This document shows, piece by piece, positions 62,156 through 64,000 of a DNA stretch of 64,000 bases (the first letter of the stretch is position 1; the number at the start of each line of letters is the position of its first letter). The notes beneath the pieces are model-generated. The model had not been told where the DNA came from. It saw only the letters and a list, made by a program, of their open reading frames with translations, and searched no databases. The DNA lies in assembly GCF_007066085.1 (NCBI RefSeq), contig NZ_CP041405.1, positions 6,417,501 through 6,481,500 on the forward strand. The letters run 5' to 3'. The position numbers and the translations under genes are program-made. Origin of the DNA: Paenibacillus thiaminolyticus. Its GTDB lineage: Bacteria > Bacillota > Bacilli > Paenibacillales > Paenibacillaceae.

Positions 62156-63532
62156 ATGGATGTTCGGGTGGAACGGGACACATTCGGCGAATTGCAGGTT
62201 CCTGCGGATAAGCGGTGGGGGGCCCAGACTCAGCGCAGCCTGGAGAACTTCAAAATCGGCGCGGAGAAGATACCGCGCGAAGTTATTTACGCGCTGGCCT
62301 TGACTAAGCAATGTGCCGCCCGCGTGAATGGCGAGCTCGGACAGCTGGAGAAGGAGAAGGGCGAGGCGATCGCTGCGGCAGCCCAAGAACTGCTGGACGG
62401 CCGGTATGATGATCATTTTCCGCTGGTGGTATGGCAGACGGGAAGCGGCACTCAGACGAATATGAACGTCAATGAGGTGATTGCCCACCGGGCCAATGAG
62501 CTGCTGGCCGAACAGGGAAGCGGTATGCGGGTGCATCCGAATGATGATGTCAACCGTTCGCAGAGCTCGAATGATACGTTCCCGACGGCGATGCATATCG
62601 CCGCCTTCATCGCGGTGGAGGATCAAGTGCTGCCGATACTGCATCAGCTGAAGAGCACGCTGCTTAACCAATCGAAGCAGTTCCGCGATGTGATCAAGAT
62701 TGGACGGACGCATTTGCAGGACGCGACGCCCCTTACGCTGGGGCAGGAGATCAGCGGATGGCACCGGATGCTGGAGAAGTGCGAGGAGTACATTATTGAG
62801 AGCTCCAGCGCCCTGTTGGAGCTGGCGATTGGCGGAACGGCGGTCGGCACTGGGCTGAACGCGCATTCGAAGTTCGGGCCATTGATGGCCAGGGAGCTGA
62901 GCAAGGCGACAGCGCGTGAGTTCATCACGGCCCGGAACAAGTTCCAGTCGCTGACCAGTCATAACGAGATCGTGCATCTCCATGGCGCGTTGAAGGCGTT
63001 AGCGGCCGATCTGATGAAGATTGCGAACGATGTGCGCTGGCTGGCAAGCGGTCCGCGATGCGGAATTGGAGAGATTCTCATTCCGGCGAATGAACCGGGG
63101 AGCTCGATTATGCCCGGCAAGGTGAATCCGACGCAAGCCGAGGCGCTTACGATGGTTGTCTGTCAGGTGATGGGCAACGATGTCACGATCGGGATGGCGG
63201 CTAGCCAGGGCAATTTTGAGTTGAATGTATACAAACCGGTTATTATATACAACTTCCTGCAGTCAGCGAAGCTGCTGGGGGATGCGATGCAATCGTTCCA
63301 TGACCATTGCGTCGTCGGCATTGAACCGAACCGCAAGGTGATCCAACGCAATCTGGAGCAGTCGTTAATGCTTGTGACTGCGCTTAACCCGCATATCGGC
63401 TACGAGAAGGCGGCGGCGATCGCGAAGCTTGCGCACCAGGAGGGGCTGACGCTGAAGGAAGCGGCCCTTCGCACCGGTCTGCTTACGGAGGAGCAGTTCG
63501 ATGATATCGTGAAGCCGCAATCGATGGTCTGA
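62156..63532 (+). CDS. fumC: Fumarate hydratase class II
   Basis: 458 residues, hydrating fumarate to malate in the TCA cycle. Signature [11 protein letters not shown], with [19 protein letters not shown] and [20 protein letters not shown] as the substrate regions and [17 protein letters not shown]. Aspartase is the nearest alternative; [14 protein letters not shown] and the TGLNAH block suit fumarase. The ATG is set by GGAGGTGA; a longer frame upstream has no site. A terminator follows. Confidence 0.95.
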   Translation: MDVRVERDTFGELQVPADKRWGAQTQRSLENFKIGAEKIPREVIYALALTKQCAARVNGELGQLEKEKGEAIAAAAQELLDGRYDDHFPLVVWQTGSGTQTNMNVNEVIAHRANELLAEQGSGMRVHPNDDVNRSQSSNDTFPTAMHIAAFIAVEDQVLPILHQLKSTLLNQSKQFRDVIKIGRTHLQDATPLTLGQEISGWHRMLEKCEEYIIESSSALLELAIGGTAVGTGLNAHSKFGPLMARELSKATAREFITARNKFQSLTSHNEIVHLHGALKALAADLMKIANDVRWLASGPRCGIGEILIPANEPGSSIMPGKVNPTQAEALTMVVCQVMGNDVTIGMAASQGNFELNVYKPVIIYNFLQSAKLLGDAMQSFHDHCVVGIEPNRKVIQRNLEQSLMLVTALNPHIGYEKAAAIAKLAHQEGLTLKEAALRTGLLTEEQFDDIVKPQSMV

Positions 63533-63546
63533 TGAAGTCAGGGAGG

Positions 63547-63600
63547 GAACTGCCTGATCGTTCCGGCCGATGGGCAAAAGAACATTCAGGCGGTTCTTTT
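63547..63600 (+). terminator. Rho-independent terminator after fumC
   Basis: GAACTGCCTGA pairs with TCAGGCGGTTC (one G-U) around a long loop, then TTTTC. Confidence 0.7.
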
Positions 63601-63678
63601 CATAACATTTTGGACGTTCAACCGGCATCGCCTGTGGTATGATGATATCGATAAACGCACCTGGAAGGAATGAGAGAA

Positions 63679-64000
63679 ATGACAGCTCATAAATACATAT
63701 TGGCCGGTTATGCGGTGGATGGTGTTCTGCCGGAGATTACCCCGGTGGATGCGGCGAGATTGACGCATTTGAATGTGGCGTTCGGCTACGTGAAGGAAGA
63801 TCGCATAACGGTTGCGCATTTGAAAAATCTTGGCTCGATTGCTCAATTGAAGGAATATAACCCGGGGCTCCAAGTGATTCTGTCGGTTGGCGGCTGGGGC
63901 GCCGGCGGGTTCTCCGAGGCAGCGTCCACTGCGGAAGGCCGCCGCAAGTTCGCGGAGTCTGCGGTTGAGATTTTGCGGAACTACCCCTTCGACGGGATCG
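63679..64000 (+). CDS. Glycoside hydrolase family 18 protein, 3'-truncated by window edge
   Basis: The first 107 residues: KYILAGYAVDGVLPEI at the first barrel strand, THLNVAFGYV, LQVILSVGGWGAGGFSEAAS (the GH18 SxGG motif) and NYPFDGI, which leads into the DxxDxDxE active site just past the window. No signal peptide, so a cytoplasmic or spore-related chitinase/N-acetylglucosaminidase type (YaaH/chitinase-like) is likely. GGAAGGA before the ATG. Confidence 0.9.
   Translation, partial: MTAHKYILAGYAVDGVLPEITPVDAARLTHLNVAFGYVKEDRITVAHLKNLGSIAQLKEYNPGLQVILSVGGWGAGGFSEAASTAEGRRKFAESAVEILRNYPFDGI

Noticed and set aside
62042..62983. Long open frame on the minus strand opposite fumC
   Set aside because: Mirror of fumC codons with no domain or ribosome site.
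1..64000. tRNA, rRNA, CRISPR arrays, replication origin, intact prophage
   Set aside because: None seen on reading both strands.

Overview
The window looks like a chromosomal segment of a Paenibacillus-type Firmicute of moderate GC. The evidence is the strong AGGAGG-type ribosome sites with frequent GTG/TTG starts, Gram-positive lipoproteins, S-layer-homology (SLH) proteins, Amj lipid II flippase, bacillithiol-type FosB, split glycine decarboxylase GcvPA/GcvPB, and Bacillus-type Zur, Fur and WalR sites. The genus is an inference; no rRNA or tRNA gene is present to confirm it.

Layout. 1-11.8 kb: the 3' end of a GH8 glycanase, an M3 peptidase, TrmO, Amj, a ChbG/YdjC deacetylase, then a run of small metabolic and housekeeping genes (epimerase, GNATs, a NUDIX-GNAT fusion, inositol-phosphatase-like, methyltransferase, FosB, a truncated GNAT, a histidine phosphatase). 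12-15.6 kb: a cyclic-di-AMP riboswitch with an upstream WalR-like box in front of a secreted CAP-domain protein, then an SLH/BsuPI protein and an aromatic-acid-exporter-like protein. 15.8-19.7 kb: an MFS exporter with a TetR regulator, an alpha/beta hydrolase and a FabZ-like dehydratase. 19.7-25.9 kb: three tandem copies of an orphan peptide-binding lipoprotein gene. Each copy carries its own promoter, a leader of about 100 nt that can fold, and a terminator. 26-29.7 kb: GNAT, an orphan carbamate kinase with no ordinary start codon, a 53-residue protein, and a membrane pseudokinase with one PASTA domain. 29.8-34.9 kb: gcvT-gcvPA-gcvPB (minus) and gcvH (plus), divergent, each behind its own tandem glycine riboswitch. 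35-40.8 kb: a DUF2935 protein and a 1,517-residue secreted subtilase with SLH repeats. 41-45.7 kb: an aldo/keto reductase, an XRE-DUF1232 protein, and a Fur-type feoA-feoB operon in which FeoB is split into GTPase and membrane proteins. 46-56.9 kb: GNAT, DsbA-like, RodA/FtsW-like, a Zur-controlled CobW/YciC GTPase, a GT4-unknown-PIG-L cluster, oligoendopeptidase F, and a lactonase. 57-59.6 kb: an internally scrambled IS1182-type element next to a decayed, probably phage-type structural gene. 59.8-64 kb: a cyclophilin lipoprotein, an EamA transporter, fumarase C, and the 5' end of a GH18 gene.

How it fits together. Most of the window is ordinary chromosome. Control by small molecules and metals is unusually visible: c-di-AMP, glycine (four aptamers), zinc (Zur), iron (Fur) and cell-wall stress (WalR). 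The best candidate for something undescribed is the leader element shared by the three tandem peptide-binding lipoproteins at 19.7-24.1 kb. It lies between a conserved promoter and the start codon, has nested inverted repeats, and matches no riboswitch class I recognise.
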